From assembly GCF_002356315.1 (NCBI RefSeq), contig NZ_AP018164.1:62001-126000 (forward strand): DNA of 64,000 nt, written 5' to 3'. The position numbers and the translations under genes were made by a program. This stretch comes from Mycobacterium shigaense (GTDB lineage Bacteria; Actinomycetota; Actinomycetes; Mycobacteriales; Mycobacteriaceae). Each line of letters begins with the position of its first letter. Positions within the stretch are counted from its first letter, which is position 1. The notes under the pieces were generated by a model. It did not search any database. It saw only the letters and a program-made list of their open reading frames with translations, and had not been told where the DNA came from. Positions 15,634-24,263 of this stretch are shown in pieces.

Positions 15634-16980
15634 ATGAGCACTCCAATCGACAACACGTTGACTTACATGGACCAGAGCTACTTTCTGTTCGTTCGTGCGC
15701 TGGGTAGAGGACATGTCATCCAGTACATCTGGATCTACGAAAAAGGTGTCGACCTCGAGGGTTTGCGCAGGTTCCAGCGCAACCTTCGGCACACTCTGGT
15801 GACTCGACTGATCGAACGCTCGCCGTTGCCTTTTGGCAGGCATCGGTGGGTGTCTTACGGCGGATCCGCCGACCTCGACATCGCGGTCGCGCAGCGGCGC
15901 CGCGACGAAGTGTGGGACTGGGTCGACGAGCGGTCCTTCGTCGCCATCGATCCAGAACTGGGGCCGCCCTGGCACTTCGGGGTCCAGCCTCTCATCGGCG
16001 GCGGTGCCGCGGTGTCGCTGGCCGTTTCACACACCACGGGTGACGCCGTGGCGGGGATGCTGGCCATCGTCGATGCGGTCAACGGCGTCCGCCGAGATTT
16101 CGGATTCCCGCCACCCCGGGCGCGTAGTCGTCGACGAGCGCTTCGGCAGGACATCGCGGTCACCGCCCGCTCAGCGCTGAAGCTACCGGCGGCCATCGCA
16201 GGGGGCGCGCGTCTTGCCCGCGAAGAGCCGGACGACCTATCGACGTCGGCGAGGTCGACTACGCCGGCGTCGTCGTCGGCGGTACGAGGGGAGCGGCTGG
16301 TAGTACCAAGGGTTTACGGCTACGTAGACGCTCGAGATTGGGATGAGCGCGCGACAGCGCTGGGCGGAACACGCAACGTGCTGTTCGCCGGTTTCTCCAC
16401 TCGGCTCGGCTATCGACTTGGCCGAACCAACCACGAAGGAAGCGTTGTGTTGTCGGTGGCGGTGAGCGATCACACTGACGGGGACACGCGAGCCAATTCG
16501 CACACGGTTATTCCCGTGCGTGCGAACGCAAACGAGGTCACGCAGAACCTAACCGGGCTTCGCGGGGCGCTAAAGCAGGCCTTCGTCGAACTTGCGGAAG
16601 CCGGCGATGTGTTAGAGGCGCCATTGGCGTTGATTCCCTTCACCCCCAGGGTGGTTGTTCGCCATGTAGAAAAATGGGCGTTCAATTTGAGCAGACGCGT
16701 GGGCTGCACCAACATGGGCGAGATGCCGCCTGAGGTAAACCGGCCCGACGGTACCGAAGCGGACTTCTTCGGTATCCGCGGGGGTGAAGCCGGAATCACG
16801 TCAGCGATTTTGGAGCGGTTGGGCGGGCACCTGCTGGTGTCGGCGGCGTCGCTTCGCGACAGGGTGTGGTTCAGCGTCGCGTCGTGGGAACCCGGCAGGA
16901 CCAACACGAAATCTGCACTCGCCGAGGTGGTGGGTGCAGCGCTGGACGACTTCGGCCTACGGGCTGCGATCGAGTGCTAA
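15634..16980 (+). CDS. Condensation/WS-DGAT-superfamily acyltransferase
   Basis: A 448-residue protein with the size and pattern of chloramphenicol-acetyltransferase-like enzymes (NRPS condensation domains, PapA proteins, wax ester synthases). The active-site motif reads S-H-T-T-G-D-A near residue 133, so the catalytic His and structural Asp of HHxxxDG are kept while the first His and last Gly are not. MDQSYFLFVRALG at the start and the late NMGEMPPEV segment suit a stand-alone acyltransferase. It is divergent from the ScoE-like operon and overlaps the convergent PfpI gene end by 4 nt. It could condense the activated isocyano-acyl group onto an acceptor in place of the NRPS used in other clusters; this is inference. 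Start ATG 15634 has AGAAGGG upstream. Confidence 0.72.
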   Translation: MSTPIDNTLTYMDQSYFLFVRALGRGHVIQYIWIYEKGVDLEGLRRFQRNLRHTLVTRLIERSPLPFGRHRWVSYGGSADLDIAVAQRRRDEVWDWVDERSFVAIDPELGPPWHFGVQPLIGGGAAVSLAVSHTTGDAVAGMLAIVDAVNGVRRDFGFPPPRARSRRRALRQDIAVTARSALKLPAAIAGGARLAREEPDDLSTSARSTTPASSSAVRGERLVVPRVYGYVDARDWDERATALGGTRNVLFAGFSTRLGYRLGRTNHEGSVVLSVAVSDHTDGDTRANSHTVIPVRANANEVTQNLTGLRGALKQAFVELAEAGDVLEAPLALIPFTPRVVVRHVEKWAFNLSRRVGCTNMGEMPPEVNRPDGTEADFFGIRGGEAGITSAILERLGGHLLVSAASLRDRVWFSVASWEPGRTNTKSALAEVVGAALDDFGLRAAIEC

Positions 16981-17567
16981 ACGGGGGGTGCCGGGTCGTA
17001 CTGGATTAAGCGGCGGACTTCGCGGGCACGCTCGACACCGGCGAGCCGGCGGACGAGGTGCAAGGCCATATCGATTCCCGCGGAGACCCCCGAGGCAGTG
17101 ACGATGTCACCGTCGTCGACAAAGCGTTCCTCACGCCGGATATCGATGGTCGGATCCAGGGTGCTCAGCAAGTCGAGCGAGGCCCAGTGGGTGGTGGCCG
17201 GACGGTGCGAGAGCAGCCCGGCGGCGGCGTACACCAGGGAGCCGGTGCACACGCTGGTCATCAGCGGCACTGCAGCGCGCTGACGCCGGACCCAATCCAA
17301 CCAAGCATTGTCCTGCGCGAGCGGGCGCACGCCTTGTCCACCCGGATGTAAAAGCACGTCAAGTCGCGGCGCGTTGTCGAAGGAATGGTGAGCTTGCACC
17401 GTCAAGCCCTTGGCGCAGCTCACCACGCCACCAGAGGGCGACAGACACGACACTGTGTAGCCATCACGGGGAAAGTGGTGGGCCCACGACGACCAGACTT
17501 CCCATGGGCCGATCGCGTCCAGCTCTTCCACACCGTCGAAGAGCACGATCCCGATATTCTTGGTCAT
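16977..17567 (-). CDS. DJ-1/PfpI family protein, isocyanide-hydratase-like
   Basis: A 196-residue DJ-1/PfpI protein. The pattern VLFDGVEELDAIGPWEVW at the start (with the Asp used by isocyanide hydratase), the nucleophile elbow SVCTGSLVYAAAGLL (Cys-Thr near residue 104-105) and ATTHWASLDLL match Pseudomonas isocyanide hydratase InhA and the same-fold half of GlxA regulators. InhA adds water to an isonitrile to give an N-formamide. Finding such a gene beside a ScoE-like isonitrile synthase suggests self-protection or turnover of the product, but the fold is shared by many non-hydratase proteins, so activity is inferred. It is convergent with the acyltransferase and has no AraC domain. Confidence 0.75.
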   Translation of the reverse strand: MTKNIGIVLFDGVEELDAIGPWEVWSSWAHHFPRDGYTVSCLSPSGGVVSCAKGLTVQAHHSFDNAPRLDVLLHPGGQGVRPLAQDNAWLDWVRRQRAAVPLMTSVCTGSLVYAAAGLLSHRPATTHWASLDLLSTLDPTIDIRREERFVDDGDIVTASGVSAGIDMALHLVRRLAGVERAREVRRLIQYDPAPPV

Positions 17568-18081
17568 GCTTGCAGATCCTCTCTCGTCGCGGTTTTAGGA
17601 CGCGCACCCAAGGTGAACTGAAAACGGAGAACCGGGAAGGCGGCCCGGTTCGTTCGACGTTCAGGGCCGGCGATCGATGCGCCGCCGAATCGGCCACTGC
17701 GCGAAGGTATCTCATCCGGGGCTCGCCTGCTGAGCGGCCATTCACGGCGGCAATCGCGAGAAAGCGTACGTTCGACGATCGGGCCAGAGGCGGCTCGCGG
17801 CCCAGCCGATTGCGGGGCGCGCCAATACGTGCCCGAATAATGACCTTCGCGGAAATACGAACGGCACATACGCGGCCCGGCAGGACCAAACAATACCTGC
17901 GGCGCCGTTTGCCTGACAGGTGCCGACCGCTCTTCACCCGCTGCGGGCCGGCCTGCCCGCCAGGCATGGATTTCGCCGGTCAGCACCTGTTCCGGTACCC
18001 TGGGGCGGTTGCCGACGCAGGCGACTCTCCTGCCACGGAACGACCGTGGCCGTTTAGACCAGAGGAGGTGGTGAGGTTTCC
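17568..18081. other. Non-coding leader region upstream of rpsF
   Basis: Open frames exist on both strands here but show no family pattern, no good start sites and a composition typical of shadows. No acyl-carrier-protein-like DSL motif was seen. The right-hand end carries a hairpin and the strong ribosome site (AGAGGAGGTGGTGAGG) of rpsF; TACCCT at about 17996 could be the -10 element of the ribosomal operon. Confidence 0.5.
18033..18049 (+). promoter_or_regulatory. Hairpin in the rpsF leader (possible S6:S18 autoregulatory site)
   Basis: CCACGG (18033-18038) and CCGTGG (18044-18049) form a perfect 6-bp stem with a 5-nt loop, followed by a further CCG and located 12 nt before the rpsF ribosome site. 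Many bacteria have an rpsF leader hairpin with a CCG element that the S6:S18 complex binds to repress its own operon. The match here is by position and general shape only. Confidence 0.4.
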
Positions 18082-18372
18082 ATGCGTCCATACGAAATCA
18101 TGGTCATTCTTGACCCCACACTCGACGAGCGAACTGTTGCTCCGTCGTTGGAAACGTTCCTTAACGTCGTCCGCAAGGACGGTGGCAGCGTGAACAAGGT
18201 CGACATCTGGGGCAAGCGGCGTCTTGCCTACGAGATCGCCAAGCATGCCGAGGGCATCTACGTCGTGGTCGACCTGAAGGCGGAGCCGGCGACGGTGTCC
18301 GAGCTCGACCGTCAGCTGAGCCTCAACGAGTCGGTACTGCGCACCAAAGTGATGCGCACCGACAAGCACTGA
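18082..18372 (+). CDS. rpsF: 30S ribosomal protein S6
   Basis: A 96-residue S6 protein, the same length as M. tuberculosis Rv0053. It starts [26 protein letters not shown] and has the [25 protein letters not shown] core that binds S18 and 16S rRNA in the platform of the 30S subunit. The ATG follows a very strong purine-rich ribosome site. First gene of the conserved rpsF-ssb-rpsR-rplI operon. Confidence 0.98.
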   Translation: MRPYEIMVILDPTLDERTVAPSLETFLNVVRKDGGSVNKVDIWGKRRLAYEIAKHAEGIYVVVDLKAEPATVSELDRQLSLNESVLRTKVMRTDKH

Positions 18373-18443
18373 GTTCCGGCGGTCGGTTCGGCTGCGTAGG
18401 CTCAGCAAAACCACGAGAACCAGGACGCACCCAGGAGGACACA

Positions 18444-18962
18444 GTGGCTGGTGACACCACTATCACGGTCGTCGGAAACCTGACCGCGGACCCCGAGCTG
18501 CGGTTCACGCCGTCGGGTGCTGCCGTCGCCAACTTCACCGTGGCGTCCACCCCCCGGATCTATGACCGGCAGAGCGGGGAGTGGAAGGACGGCGAGGCGC
18601 TGTTCCTGCGATGCAACATCTGGCGTGAGGCGGCCGAGAACGTCGCCGAGAGCCTGACCCGCGGCTCCCGGGTGATCGTCACCGGGCGCCTCAAGCAGCG
18701 GTCCTTCGAGACCCGCGAGGGCGAGAAGCGCACGGTGGTCGAGGTTGAGGTCGACGAGATCGGGCCCTCGCTGCGGTACGCCACCGCGAAGGTGAACAAG
18801 GCCAGCCGCAGCGGCGGTGGCGGCGGTGGCTTCGGCGTCGGTGGCGGGGGCTCCCGCCCGGCGGCGGCCGCGCAGGCGACCAGCGGCCCGGCGGACGACC
18901 CGTGGGGCAGTGCCCCGGCCTCGGGCTCCTTCGGCGGCGGCGACGAAGAACCGCCCTTCTGA
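18444..18962 (+). CDS. ssb: Single-stranded DNA-binding protein
   Basis: A 172-residue SSB. The OB fold covers residues 1-110 ([59 protein letters not shown]), followed by a Gly-rich flexible linker and the acidic tip DEEPPF that recruits partner proteins of replication and repair. The tip ends in the canonical P-P-F. The GTG start has CAGGAGGACACA upstream. It lies between rpsF and rpsR as in M. tuberculosis (Rv0054). Confidence 0.98.
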   Translation: MAGDTTITVVGNLTADPELRFTPSGAAVANFTVASTPRIYDRQSGEWKDGEALFLRCNIWREAAENVAESLTRGSRVIVTGRLKQRSFETREGEKRTVVEVEVDEIGPSLRYATAKVNKASRSGGGGGGFGVGGGGSRPAAAAQATSGPADDPWGSAPASGSFGGGDEEPPF

Positions 18963-19003
18963 ACCTTTAACTTCACAGATCTAAAAACAGAAAGAAACTA
19001 CAG

Positions 19004-19258
19004 ATGGCCAAGTCCACGAAGCGGCGCCCGGCGCCCGAAAAGCCGATCAAGGCGCGCAAATGTGTGTTCTGCTCGAAGAAGGGGCAGAACATCGACTACA
19101 AGGACACGACGCTGCTGCGCACCTACATCAGCGAGCGCGGCAAGATCCGGGCACGCCGCGTGACCGGCAACTGCGTCCAGCACCAGCGCGACATCGCGAT
19201 CGCGGTGAAGAACGCCCGCGAGGTGGCGCTGCTGCCCTTCACCTCCTCGGCGCGATAA
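19004..19258 (+). CDS. rpsR1: 30S ribosomal protein S18 (zinc-type, RpsR1)
   Basis: An 84-residue S18, equal in length to Rv0055. CVFC near residue 24 and a downstream Cys in [11 protein letters not shown] give the zinc-binding (C+) form; mycobacteria also encode a zinc-free paralogue elsewhere that replaces it under zinc limitation. The protein pairs with S6 on the 30S platform. The region before the ATG has only a weak purine site (AGAAAGAAA), suggesting dependence on coupling within the operon. Confidence 0.97.
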   Translation: MAKSTKRRPAPEKPIKARKCVFCSKKGQNIDYKDTTLLRTYISERGKIRARRVTGNCVQHQRDIAIAVKNAREVALLPFTSSAR

Positions 19259-19288
19259 CCGCCGAGCTGTCAACGAAAGTACGAAAAG

Positions 19289-19747
19289 ATGAAGCTGATT
19301 CTGACGGCTGACGTCGACCACCTCGGTGGCGTCGGCGACACGGTCGAGGTCAAGGACGGCTACGGCCGCAACTTCCTGCTGCCGCGCGGCCTGGCGATCG
19401 TCGCCTCGCGCGGCGCCCAGCGGCAGGCCGACGAAATCCGCCGGGCGCGGGAAACGAAGGCGGTGCGCGACCTCGAGCACGCCAACGAGATCAAGACCGC
19501 CATCCAGGCGCTGGGCCCGGTCTCGCTGCCGGTGAAAACCGCCGCCGACTCCGGCAAATTATTCGGCTCCGTGACCGCGGGCGACGTTGTGAGCGCCATC
19601 AAGAAGGCCGGCGGGCCGAACCTCGACAAGCGGATCGTCCGGCTGCCCAAGTCGCACATCAAGGCCGTGGGCACGCACGCCGTGTCCGTGCACCTGCACC
19701 CGGACGTCAACGTCGAGGTCTCGCTCCAGGTCGTCGCGGACAGCTAA
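19289..19747 (+). CDS. rplI: 50S ribosomal protein L9
   Basis: A 152-residue L9, the length of Rv0056. The N-terminal rRNA-binding domain ([36 protein letters not shown]) carries the family signature, then a long connecting helix and the C-terminal domain ([20 protein letters not shown]). It is the last gene of the ribosomal group and is followed by a strong hairpin. Confidence 0.98.
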   Translation: MKLILTADVDHLGGVGDTVEVKDGYGRNFLLPRGLAIVASRGAQRQADEIRRARETKAVRDLEHANEIKTAIQALGPVSLPVKTAADSGKLFGSVTAGDVVSAIKKAGGPNLDKRIVRLPKSHIKAVGTHAVSVHLHPDVNVEVSLQVVADS

Positions 19748-19766
19748 CTCCGCACCGTTTGCTCCT

Positions 19767-19800
19767 TTCCGGCGCCACCACACGATTGGTGGCGCCGGAA
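19767..19800 (+). terminator. Tail-less hairpin terminator after rplI
   Basis: A 14-bp perfect inverted repeat (19767-19780 with 19787-19800, 6-nt loop CACGAT) starts 20 nt after the rplI stop. It is very GC-rich and lacks a run of T after it, the form often seen at operon ends in mycobacteria. Confidence 0.8.
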
Positions 19801-20280
19801 TTCGTTCGTCGCTATGCGCTCGCCCAGTGGCGGCTGTGCGTGGCCGTCCGGCGCCTGAGCTGGCGAACTATTTCGACCGGGTCGATGAAGGTGGTCCTTA
19901 ACCACCCCGTAACGCGGTGAAAATCTGACTGAAAGCCAACACGCCCGACGCAGTAACCTGGCTCGACACGCCGAAGAGATTTCCTTCCACACCAAATGTG
20001 CACCGGTGTACGACCCTTATCAGCAAGGATGTCGCAGCGCCGCGGATTGATCCACAGGTTCTCCACACCCCACTCAACACAGGTGTCGATGGATATGCAC
20101 ACGCCATGCACAGTGTTATGAACAGCGGCCCTTTTACCTACCGGCCAGCAACGTTTACGGTCGTCCCGGCGCGACGCTCATGGGTGTCATGAGTGGGGGG
20201 TGACGTGCCTTGACTTACGCTCGAAATGTCGGTGATCGAATGTATGTTCGGGTATGTGTAGCAGAGGGAGGTGAGAGCCC
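19801..20280. other. Intergenic region upstream of dnaB
   Basis: M. tuberculosis has a small gene, Rv0057, here; I see no equivalent. Open frames on the minus strand overlap one another without any conserved pattern. Two TCCACA-containing words at about 20050-20070 recall single DnaA boxes but with mismatches. The end carries GAGGGAGGTGAG, a strong ribosome site for dnaB. Confidence 0.5.
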
Positions 20281-21657
20281 ATGGCGGTCGTCGACGACCT
20301 AGCGCCGGGCATGGACGCCTCGCCGCCGAGCGAGGATTTCGGGCGTCAACCGCCGCAGGATCTCGCGGCCGAACAGTCGGTGCTGGGCGGGATGCTGCTG
20401 AGCAAGGACGCCATCGCCGACGTGCTGGAGCGGCTGCGGCCCAGCGACTTCTATCGGCCCGCCCATCAGAACGTCTACGACGCGATCCTGGACTTGTACG
20501 GGCGCGGGGAGCCGGCCGACGCGGTGACGGTCGCCGCCGAGCTCGACCGCCGGAACCTGCTGCGCCGGATCGGCGGCGCCCCGTATCTGCACACGCTGAT
20601 TTCGACGGTGCCGACGGCGGCCAACGCCGGCTACTACGCCGGCATCGTGGCCGAGAAGGCGCTGCTGCGCCGGCTCGTGGAGGCCGGTACGCGGGTCGTG
20701 CAGTACGGCTACGCGGGCGCCGAGGGGGCCGACGTCGCCGAGGTCGTGGACCGCGCGCAGGCGGAGATCTACGAGGTCGCCGAGCGGCGGACCTCGGAGG
20801 ACTTCGTCCCGCTGGAGGACCTGCTGCAGCCGACCATGGACGAGATCGATGCCATCGCCTCCAATGGCGGCGTCGCGCGCGGCGTGCCGACGGGCTTCAC
20901 CGAACTTGACGAGGTCACCAACGGCCTGCACGCCGGGCAGATGATCATCGTGGCGGCGCGTCCTGGCGTGGGCAAATCGACACTGGGATTGGACTTTTTG
21001 CGGTCCTGCTCCATCAAGCACCGGATGGCCAGCGTCATCTTCTCACTGGAGATGAGCAAGTCCGAGATCGTCATGCGGCTGCTGTCGGCCGAGGCGAAAA
21101 TCAAACTGGCCGATATGCGTTCGGGTCGGATGAACGACGACGACTGGACGCGGCTGGCGCGACGGATGAGCGAGATCAGCGAGGCGCCGTTGTACATCGA
21201 CGACTCGCCGAACCTGACGATGATGGAGATCCGCGCCAAAGCGCGCCGGCTCAAGCAAAAGGCCGACCTACGCCTGGTCGTGGTCGACTACCTGCAGCTG
21301 ATGTCGTCCGGCAAAAAGGTCGAGTCGCGGCAACTCGAGGTTTCCGAATTCTCAAGGCAGCTCAAGCTGTTGGCCAAGGAACTCGAGGTGCCCGTCGTTG
21401 CGATCAGCCAGCTGAACCGCGGCCCCGAGCAGCGCACCGACAAGAAGCCGATGCTGTCCGACCTGCGTGAGTCGGGATCGCTGGAGCAGGACGCCGACAT
21501 GGTCATACTGCTGAACCGGCCGGACGCCTTCGAGCGCGACGACCCGCGCGGGGGAGAGGCCGACTTCATTCTCGCCAAGCACCGCAACGGCCCGACCAAG
21601 ACGGTCACTGTCGCCCACCAGTTGCACCTGTCGCGCTTCGCCAACATGGCGCGGTGA
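20281..21657 (+). CDS. dnaB: Replicative DNA helicase DnaB, intein-free
   Basis: A 458-residue DnaB. The N-terminal helical domain (about 20-125, QDLAAEQSVLGGMLLSKDAIADVLE) is followed by a linker and the RecA-like motor: Walker A ARPGVGKSTLGLDF, FSLEMSKSEIVMRLLSAEA, Walker B LVVVDYLQLM, a QLNRGPEQRTDKKPMLSDLRESGSLEQDAD sensor region, and a C-terminal arginine finger region. All run without interruption. M. tuberculosis DnaB (Rv0058) is about 874 residues because of an intein; none is present here. The start follows a strong ribosome site. Confidence 0.98.
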   Translation: MAVVDDLAPGMDASPPSEDFGRQPPQDLAAEQSVLGGMLLSKDAIADVLERLRPSDFYRPAHQNVYDAILDLYGRGEPADAVTVAAELDRRNLLRRIGGAPYLHTLISTVPTAANAGYYAGIVAEKALLRRLVEAGTRVVQYGYAGAEGADVAEVVDRAQAEIYEVAERRTSEDFVPLEDLLQPTMDEIDAIASNGGVARGVPTGFTELDEVTNGLHAGQMIIVAARPGVGKSTLGLDFLRSCSIKHRMASVIFSLEMSKSEIVMRLLSAEAKIKLADMRSGRMNDDDWTRLARRMSEISEAPLYIDDSPNLTMMEIRAKARRLKQKADLRLVVVDYLQLMSSGKKVESRQLEVSEFSRQLKLLAKELEVPVVAISQLNRGPEQRTDKKPMLSDLRESGSLEQDADMVILLNRPDAFERDDPRGGEADFILAKHRNGPTKTVTVAHQLHLSRFANMAR

Positions 21658-21863
21658 GCGGCGAGCGTTGATCATTTGACTTTCTACGGCGCCTTGAGCC
21701 GCGATCATGCAGAAGGTGGCCACGACGAACGTGGCCGCGCCAGGTGGAGGTTCAAGCTGTACTCGCTCAGAGCCTATGCAGTGGTGTCGGCAGTAACTCC
21801 GTTCGGGAACTTGTCGGAGGGTGCGTGCATGCTGACAAGCAACCACTACGAAAGGCAGCTGCG

Positions 21864-22346
21864 ATGTGCTGGCAATGCGACAATCCAAGCGGCACAACCG
21901 AGGATTACCTGGACGTACTGCGCGCAACGATCCGCGATCACCGTTGGGCGGTTCAGTACGTCGAGAGCGATAAACGACCCTTCGCGTACACGGTCGGGTT
22001 ACACAGTCGGGGGCTACCCGAACTGTTGATAACGGGTCTGCCCGCCGAAACGAGCTGTCGCGTGCTCAATTCCATTGCTCACTCGATTCTCGAAGACAAT
22101 ACGGTGCTCGCACCGGCGATGCATATCGACTATCAGGACAGATTTCTTGTTGAAGTGGTCGAGGTCGAGCATCCGGATGTCCACTTGAAGTTCGCGGTCG
22201 GGCTCTTCGGCCCACGTGTCCGTGCCCTGCAATTGGTGTGGGCTGACGACAAGGGCCGGTGGCCGTGGGATGCGGGGTGGGGGCATGGCCGTCGTCGGCA
22301 GCCGGTGCTCGGCGTCCGTACGGACCTCCCAGGCGCGGCCGCTTAA
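21864..22346 (+). CDS. DUF4262 domain protein
   Basis: A 160-residue protein with MCWQCDNP at the start and the core RPFAYTVGLHSRGLPELLITGLPAETSCRVLNSIAH typical of DUF4262, a family of unknown function frequent in actinobacteria. The ATG at 21864 is supported by GAAAGGCAG just before it; an upstream in-frame extension is less likely. The C-terminal end is Arg/Gly-rich and unusual, so the last 30 residues may be out of frame. The gene is the first in a decay zone lying between dnaB and celA1. Confidence 0.72.
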   Translation: MCWQCDNPSGTTEDYLDVLRATIRDHRWAVQYVESDKRPFAYTVGLHSRGLPELLITGLPAETSCRVLNSIAHSILEDNTVLAPAMHIDYQDRFLVEVVEVEHPDVHLKFAVGLFGPRVRALQLVWADDKGRWPWDAGWGHGRRRQPVLGVRTDLPGAAA

Positions 22347-22476
22347 CTCTTCCCGCTTTGGCCCGCTGGCAACGGCATCGGATTCGAGTCGCCTCTGCCC
22401 GGCGGATCTTCTGGCCGAGCTAAAGGTCGCGGAACTCACTGACCGAGCCCGGGTCGATGTGGACCGGTTCTGGCAG

Positions 22477-22940
22477 CTACGGCGTGGTCAACACGTCGGG
22501 AGACTCATGCGCGGCCGTATCTGCTTGCCGTAGCAGCCCTTTCAGCTGCGCGACCCTGAGCAGTTGTGCGGTCATATTGGTGGCTCCGATCGCGGGCAGC
22601 GCCCCGATGAACGTTCGAACGATGGTGTGCCGCCGTGCAGCTGCTGCAAGCAGCCGAACACATAACAGCATCCCATCGCGAAAAGGGTCGCGGGTATCGC
22701 AAAGGCGAGCGGGGAGCTGCAATCGGAGACAATCTCGCGCGCGTAATCGATTTCGTCCCGCGACATGGGTTCGCGCTTCCGGAGTTTAGCCAGCACCGTC
22801 TTGTGGGCGCCAAGTGTCTCGCCCAACGCAGCGGGGCGTCGATCATCCAGCCGCCTGATGAACACGAACGCGCAGCCGACAAGCGTAAGTCCAAGCGCGG
22901 CGGCGATTAGCGTGAGCAGGGTATACAAACCGAAAACCAT
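22477..22940 (-). pseudogene. Small membrane protein gene with one-base frameshift
   Basis: The first frame (ATG 22940) gives two membrane spans ([20 protein letters not shown] and LAFAIPATLFAMGCCYVFG) and ends out of frame after LHGGTPSF. The second frame picks up exactly there with RTFIGALPAIGATNMTAQLLRVAQLKGLL and runs to a stop at 22477. Adding one C in TCGTTCGAACG near 22617 would rejoin them as SFRTFIGALP. The family is unknown to me. It lies directly downstream of the MmpL remnant on the same strand. It is either a young pseudogene or an indel error. Confidence 0.7.
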
Positions 22941-22949
22941 TGTCAGCTC

Positions 22950-23600
22950 CTATGCCTTGCGGGCGACAGTGCGGCCGGGGGTTACCGCCAGGTCGCCGCC
23001 TTCCCACAGCAGCAGCTGGCGCACCGCGGGCCGCGGTCCGTAGGGCCGCAGCATCGTGCTGGCCGGGCGGGGCCGCACCCGCAACGGCCACCAGAACCAG
23101 CGCCCGAGCAGCGCGGCGATAGAAGGTGTCATGAACGCGCGCACGATCAAAGTGTCGAACAACAGACCCAGCGTGATGGTGGTCCCGATCAGGCCGAGCA
23201 CCCGTAGGTCGGCGAACACGAAGGACGCCATGGTCGCCGCGAACACCAGACCCGCGGAAGTGACCACTGAACCACTGTCGGCGATGGCGCGAACGATCCC
23301 CGTATTGATACCCGCGTGAACTTCTTCTTTGAACCGGGATATGAGCAACAGGTTGTAGTCCGATCCCACCGCCAGCAGCAGAATAACGGCCAGCGCCAAC
23401 ACGATCCAGTACAACTGGGATGCCGAGGATGCCTTGCCAGAGCAGCGCCGACGGGCCGAACGAGGCACCCAGCGACAGTGCGACCGTGCCCACGATGACG
23501 ATCGCGGCGACCAGGCTTCGGGTGATGAACAGCATGATCAAGAAGATCAGGCTCAACGCCGCCGTTGCCGCGATCATCAGGTCGTAACCTCTGTACGCGG
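22950..23600 (-). pseudogene. C-terminal remnant of an MmpL-family transporter
   Basis: Only the last ~200 residues of an RND-type MmpL protein remain. One frame reads [44 protein letters not shown]; another continues [55 protein letters not shown] and the usual [16 protein letters not shown] tail. The frames meet near 23415 in ATCCCAG, where one C too many explains the shift. In the conserved frame a TGA lies just upstream of the fragment, and the N-terminal two thirds are gone. MmpL proteins export envelope lipids; this copy cannot be functional. Confidence 0.8.
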
Positions 23601-23962
23601 ATCAGCCGCGCGGTAGGCCGTAGATGGGCCACCCGGTTGAATCCTGAGCAGTCCCGCTCCGGAACTGTGCCAGTTCTTGTCGGCGCAGTACCTTCAGGCC
23701 AGATGCGTATGCGCCTCAGTAGGGGCTCCCGCTCGGCGAGGTCGGTGCGCCGAGCGTGGGTTCGACAGCGGTTGCGCCCACTCGGTCGGAAATTGCGAGA
23801 CGGTGCGGGAGTAGAAGGTTCGGTCGACGCACCGAAAGCGGGCGAATCTTCGGCGCCCGCCCGGCCACACCTAAGTGCATTCCTGACCGTATGTTTCTGG
23901 TCTAACGCGCGGAATGTGGGCCCGGTATATTTGCGATGAATCCCGTCGGGTGTCGTTAGTTG
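23601..23962. other. No gene recognised between MmpL remnant and antitoxin gene
   Basis: Open frames are short and without family patterns. It may hold unrecognisable remains of the missing 5' part of the MmpL gene. Confidence 0.4.
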
Positions 23963-24259
23963 TCAGGCGGCGTCGATGCTGATCGTGAGTCGCCGTCCAC
24001 AGGCTCGGGCGAGGCGTTCGAGCAATTCAACAGTCGGGGTGCGAGCGCCGGATTCGATCGCGGCAATCGCTGACTGCGTGGTGCCCATCTTGCGGGCCAG
24101 CTCGGCCTGCGTGAGCCCCGCGGTCTCACGGGCGCGGTAGGCGGTCTCGGCTAACTCCATCGCCAGACTGGCGGTCGCGTATGCCTCATCGAACACAGCC
24201 CGATCCTCGGGGCTAAGGTCGTTCAGAATCTGCTCGCGCCGGTCGGTGTAGCTGCTCAT
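23963..24259 (-). CDS. HigA-type antitoxin (XRE helix-turn-helix)
   Basis: A 98-residue protein: a charged N-terminal part (SSYTDRREQILNDLSPEDRAVFDEAY) that fits toxin binding, then an XRE helix-turn-helix (GLTQAELARKMGTTQSAIAAIESGARTPTVELLERLARACG). The ATG at 24259 begins 4 nt after the toxin stop. Antitoxin following toxin is the HigBA order. It likely neutralises the RelE-like protein and represses the pair. Confidence 0.83.
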   Translation of the reverse strand: MSSYTDRREQILNDLSPEDRAVFDEAYATASLAMELAETAYRARETAGLTQAELARKMGTTQSAIAAIESGARTPTVELLERLARACGRRLTISIDAA

Positions 24260-24263
24260 CCGT

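Noticed and set aside
17504..18193. Plus- and minus-strand open frames covering the gap before rpsF, considered as a missing acyl carrier protein
   Set aside because: No DSL phosphopantetheine motif, wrong composition, and the plus frame runs across the rpsF start.
20040..20075. TCCACA words that look like DnaA boxes upstream of dnaB
   Set aside because: Only two, both with mismatches, and no AT-rich unwinding region; not enough for an origin.
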